A stretch of 64,000 bases of DNA from Sphaerolaimus hirsutus. Taxonomy: Eukaryota > Nematoda > Chromadorea > Monhysterida > Sphaerolaimidae. The notes beneath the pieces are model-generated. The model was not told where the DNA came from. It did not search any database and saw nothing but the letters and a program-made list of their open reading frames with translations. A program made the translations under genes and the position numbers. Below, piece after piece: positions 55,301-61,300 of the stretch (its first letter is position 1; the number at the start of each line of letters is the position of its first letter). The DNA is taken from contig OZ038458.1 in the NCBI GenBank assembly GCA_964036195.1, forward strand, positions 23,697,832 to 23,761,831, written 5' to 3'.

Positions 55301-58300
55301 TATGTGACATTTTCTGGGTATTTTACCTAACTTTTGACACTCCATGATATCAGGGGTCTCCAGGATTTTGGCCCTCGCGGGGGCTGGATAGATAGCAAAT
55401 CGCTCCTCCGGAGGGATAGATAGCTGGAAAAATTTTCTGGGGGGGGCTGGCGGGGGCACAATATATAGGCTTTTTGAAGGTTAAGAAGGCAGAAAGGAGA
55501 AAAAATCGCTAATAATCAGTTAAAAGTAGCCAAAAGTAGGTATAAAATGGCTCAAAATAGGTATATAACCATGTATATAACCAGAAAGCACAATTTTGAA
55601 GCTGAAAAACTATAAAAAGGTGCGAAAATTTGTGATTTTGAGCGAAAATTGGGGCAAAATTTCTCAAAAACCACTCCAGATAGATAGATAGCTGAGCGAT
55701 TTGGGGGGGGGGTCTTTGGGGGTAGTAGCCAAAATTTTTGCCTCGGGATAGATAGATAGCTGAGCGGCCTCCGGGATAGATAGATAGCTGGCCGATTTGG
55801 GTAGGGGGCAGCCCTCCCCCCCAGCCCCCCCCCCCCCTAGGAGACCCCTGCATGATATTTAACATTTTACAGGGTCTTTCACCTAACTTTTACATGTAGA
55901 ATGTCATTTGACGTTATACACGGTCTTTTACTTAACTTTTGACACTTTGCATGACATTTGAAAGTTGACAGGTCTTACATGACTTTTGACCTTTACAGTG
56001 AATTTGACACTTCATAGGATCTTTTACAGGGTCTGGGACTGGCACCAACAGTGTGACCGTGCCCGTGGCCCAACAAAATCACACGGTTTTTTGATAATTT
56101 CGTTTTATAGTTTCTCTTGCATCAATGCAAACATGGCAAACCATCCTTGATTTCATCACATTCAAATACACCCTCAAACATTCAAATACCCCCCCCCCCA
56201 GCCGAATTCTCCCTGGCGACCAGTCGCTTTCAGGGGCGGAAAACGGGCTCTACGGCATGCCGCCCGCGTCGCCCGCGCCGCCGCAGCTGCAGCAGCAGCA
56301 GATGCCGCCGCAGCGGCCGCTGCACGCCGTCGCCACCGCGCCTAATGACAATGTCGCTAGGGTGGATAGTAATGCCGCCCGGATTAGAGAGACTAGGAGT
56401 GTGGGCGTGGCCTTGGCTGGTTTGTTTGTTGGGTTTGGCGATTTTGGAATGTAGCCAAAAATCTTGTAAATGTTTATTTTGTGGTTGGTTTGTTGTGAGT
56501 TGAGAAATTTTAGAATGGTGAAATGCGGACTTTGACGCACTCAAAAGTGATAAACGTTTTGGTAAAAGCATTTTTTCATGTTACAGTGAAAGTCAAAGCT
56601 CATCAAATGCGTTCAATAGCTCAATATTTGATTGCCTCAATCAAATTGGGGGCGAAGTGCTCAAAATTTGCTCCACATCAATATTTAGATGGATAGAATA
56701 TTCCAAGCAGTAGTGGCAAAAAGTTTCACCCCGTAAAAGATACATACATAGCCGGTGCGGTGTCTGATATAGATAAGAGGAGGGTGAAGGGGGGACCTCG
56801 ACACCCCCTCTAACCGCCACTTGAGACCCCCGATTTCGTTGCTAAGTATACAACCATCACCCCCCCCCCACAGGCGACGCCGAACCCTCGCAGCCGTCAT
56901 CCCCCCTGCAGCAACAAACGCAGTCGCAACTGCAAACGCAGCTGCAGTCGCCGCGGCAGCAGCAGCAATACGGCCGCAGTGACTCGACGCAAAGTCACGC
57001 CAGCGCCGCCGGCAACCAGTCGTCTGTGGGCAGGGACAGGAGCAATAGCGCGCCCAATATTGACGCACTGCACGATGCTGAGCAGAATCAACAGGTGGGG
57101 GGGGGGTTGTTTGAGGGAGAGGGTGGGGGGTTTTTTGGGTGGGGGGTTGTGACGGGGGTGCACTGATACGCACATTTGCCCGTTACGCACATTTGCCCGT
57201 TTTTTTTCACTTGACACTTTTCCAAGTGATTTTCAGATATGAGTGAAGTGAAAAACGCTGCGCAATGACATTAGTGAACTTTTTTCACTTCACTCATATC
57301 TGAAAATCACTTGAAAATGTGTCAAGTGAAAAACAGTGAAAAATGGCTATTTTTCACTGTGTTTTTTTCACTTGACACTTTTCCAAGTGATTTTCAGATA
57401 TGAGTGAAGTGAAAAACGCTGCGCAATGACATTAGTGAACTTTTTTCACTTCACTCATATCTGAAAATCACTTGAAAAAGTGTCAAGTGAAAAAAACGGG
57501 CAAATGTGCGTAACGGGCAGATGTGCGTATCAGGCCTGCCCCGTTGTGACTACTTAGACTGGTTTACTTTTCTAGAATCTTGTTTCGAAAACTCATTCGG
57601 CTTTTAATGTGTCTGAGTTTACCGGAATGGGTCATTTTTTCTGCGTCAACTTTAGTTGACGGACACCTCATTTTGGTGTACTCAAATGCGTTTAAAGATG
57701 TGTAATGTGTGAAGGGCCATGTAAAAGTACATGTTTATGTAAAGTACATGTAAAAGTTTTATTATGCACAGTCAGTTTGTCACAATGATAAGTTTGTCTG
57801 GATAAGAATCGCTCAATTACAAACGTTATTTTTTACGTTTTATCACAGCTCGCCCGTGAATATCTGGATCGCGCCGCTAATAAAGGTGGGTTACAAATTG
57901 GGTTTTTTTCTATGGTTTTATTTTTGTGTGTTGATTTCTACTCGCATTTTCCCTCTACTTTTTCTCCTACTTTAACGAAACTAATTTAATTCTTGTCAAA
58001 ACTAGTAGATATCCAGTATAAAATATAAGAAACATCGCGTACTATAAAGTTTTTAATTATCGTTTTGAATCGTAATTAATTGCAAATGTCAACAGTTGTC
58101 CTGAACGTGTTTTGAAAGCTGTATGCGGTAATTGCTTAACGAGTTTTTAATTACCTATACTACGGCACCATATATTTCCTTGAAATGTAATGAGAAGTAT
58201 ACTCAGTGGAATTGATATTGAACAATGAACTTTTTCCACTTCTTATGAAAATCGCGTGTGTTAAACATCGTTGGCACACTTCCAAGGTGTAAAGTCACTG

Positions 58301-61300
58301 GAGTATATTATCGAAAATTTCATTATTTCCATAGACTTTCTGCATGTGTTTTTCGTGTGAAATGCTACAAAATATATCAATGTCGAAATTGTGTTTGTCA
58401 GGTTTGTCTGCCTGTGTGCAATTTTTGCTGTCAATTTTCTGTTATAATTATGACGCCCGCTTGCCTGCGTTGATTATTTATGTGTGTGTGTGTCATTTCG
58501 ATACCTAGTTGACCGGCCCTCACTAGTTGACACATGTTTGTCAACTGGTCTGTGTCAACTCAGATTTCGTCTTCAGATGTCGCAGAGCGATCTACCAATG
58601 CACCCACGTAAATTTTTGAACATTGCTGTATGTGCATTTGGAGATCGCTCTGCGACACGTGTAACCGAAATCTGAGTTGACATAGACCAGTTGACAAACA
58701 TGTGTCAACTAGTGTGTTAGCCGCCAATAGTGACATACCATATTTGGACCTCTGCCGGAGAGATAGATAAATAGTTGAAATATTTTCTGTGGATGGGCTC
58801 GCGTGGGTTCAATATAAACATAATAGCTTTTTCGACATGTAAATAGAAGGCAAAAAATGGTGAAAAATCTCTTAAATTTCCCAAAAATCGCAAGAAATAT
58901 TGAGCATATTATATCATCATCAAAGAAAGCATCCCTATTAGCGCCGGCTATCTCGTTTCCTTTCGCTGGAGTAATCCGCGCCGAATATTTCCGCGCAGCC
59001 GAGATTCCGCCAAAATTTTGAAAAAAATGAAAAATTACAGTTTTTTAATTACCATAAAATATCATCCAATTAGTCTATTAAAATCCCGGACGCTTATCCA
59101 TCGCTCAAGTAGAAGCGAAGCTCAAGCGCACGTTCCCCAAAAACATCCGCAGCCGACAACGACGTGTCGCCGTCGCGGCGCTCGCTCGGCGACAACGTGC
59201 CGTCGCAGCGGCAGCCGCAGTCGCACGGCGGCGCCGACGACCCGTGCAGTTGGGCGGCGGCCGGCCGCCCCAGGTCGGGCAGCGGCACCGAGCGGGCGGG
59301 GCTGCGCAAACGCGACGCTATGCGCGACAAGCGGAGGCGCGGCGCGACGGCCGCTGCTGCCGCCACCGCTTGTTGGTTGCTGCAGTTTGCGCCTTTTTTG
59401 TGTCGTTTTTTTTTTCTTTTGAGTTTTTCTGCTCTAGTGCCTATGCACACTGGGGGGGTTTTTTTAAAGTGAAATTTCAGAAAATTTAGAATACCTATAA
59501 GTCTGCTTTGGACGGTTTTGAGTTTATCTTGTTGAGTTTTTTCCCGTCAACATTAGTTGACGGATAGCCCATTTCGGTAAACTCAAATTCCTTTGAACCT
59601 GATTTAAGAGTATTCCGAATTTTGAATTTTCGGTGGAAAACTAGTGTGTCTAGGGCCTTTCCGTTTTTTTTTTCTTTTGATGGTTGTCCGTTCACATTTT
59701 TTTTCCTGCGCGTTTGTGATAGCTGTTTTGAACTTTTTAGAGACCTGTTTCGTGCTTAGAAAGAGAAGTTTCTACCCTCAATTACATGTCACCCACAAAC
59801 TTACAAATAAATATACGAAATGTGGCCGCACACTAGTTGACGGCTGATTTTTGGGAAACTTAAAATATTTATGTTGTAAACCTACCTATTTTAGCTTACC
59901 AGTATGAATCAATTTTCTTGTCCGTCAACACGGTAGTTGACGAGCCCCTCGTTCCGGTGAACTCAAATTAGTCCAAAGCGGATTATTCAGTTTCCAAAAT
60001 GTCGGTCATAAATTAGCGTGCGCGCGGCTAATACCCACCACGAATACCAAAACTGCGCCATTAAAAAGACCCTCTCCCCTCAAAAACACCCACCGTACCC
60101 ACGCAGCGGCGGCGGCAACCCCGTCGCAGCGGCAGCAATTCGACGCGGCCGCGGCGGCGCGACTGCAGCAGCCGTTGAGCAGTCGGCCCGGGGGCGGCAG
60201 CGGCGACGGCGGGCAGCAGCAGCCGCAGGTGGCCGCGCCCCTGTCTCCGCCCAGCGCGCCCAGGACGCCCGTGTGTTTGGCTGGGGGGTTTATTTGGGTT
60301 GGGGGGGGGTATTTTTGCGTGGGTTACTGTAATGGGACTATGGGAGGGTTGGAACTATGGGTGTGTTTACGCGTGTTGTATCGAAGGAAATCGAGTACTT
60401 TTTATGGATATGGCGCCGAGTTTCATTAATGGGGCGGATTTTCTGGCAGATTGTTTGTAGTGACGCCGATTTTTCGTCATGTTTCCTCGCGCCGCGTTGT
60501 TGTCCAGGTGTATTTTGTCCCGCATGCGTGTGACATTTCTTTGTTTTTCGTCGCGCCCTGTTCGTTTAGTTAGATAGTTATTGTTCTTTTTAGACAATTG
60601 GCTTTACATGTACAGTAGTTGACATCGACATCAAATGTCAACTGGGGCTGATCCCAATTCAAAGCTTGCTCACGAGTAACACTGCGCATTATTGTATTTA
60701 TACGCATATACTTCATGCAAGCCTTGTATTGATTTACATTGCACATAATTTACCGCAATATTTAGTTTCAAAGCTACAGCTTAATTTGCCACATTATCCA
60801 ACACTTTTGCATTTGAACGCTGTTCATCGGCTCTTGAGCAAGCTTTGAATTGGGATGGGAACCAGTTGACATTTGGTGTCCTTGTCAACCAGTGTGTGTA
60901 GGGTCGGGTCAATGTCATGTGGTTTGTTTTCGACGAAAAGCGTCGCTTTTTCACAACAGCTATATGTTTTAGCTAATGTATGCTAGCATAAATTGTTGCA
61001 AGTATGTAAATACTAACACCCATAACTTAAAAATCGCCACCCAACGTCGAAACGATTTTGCACAGCCATTTCTGCACGCGCAGCGTTTGCGCGCCCTCCA
61101 ACCCCAAATAAATACTCACATTTCAAACTTCGTAACCACACCCCAAACTAAAAACCCAATGCGCCTACCAGGGCCGTATCCAGGGGGGGGGGCGGGGGGG
61201 CTGCAGCCCCCCCCCTCCAGGGGCGAGACCGGAAAATGCGACTTTTTCAACGTCAGCGTGAAAAATTTGCGCGCAAGCGCGCATTCTTCACCAGACATAA

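Noticed and set aside
40266..57094. Alternative identity as KSR or another C1-domain protein
   Set aside because: KSR lacks a Ras-binding domain. The order BRS, RBD, C1, RSxSxPN site is specific to Raf.
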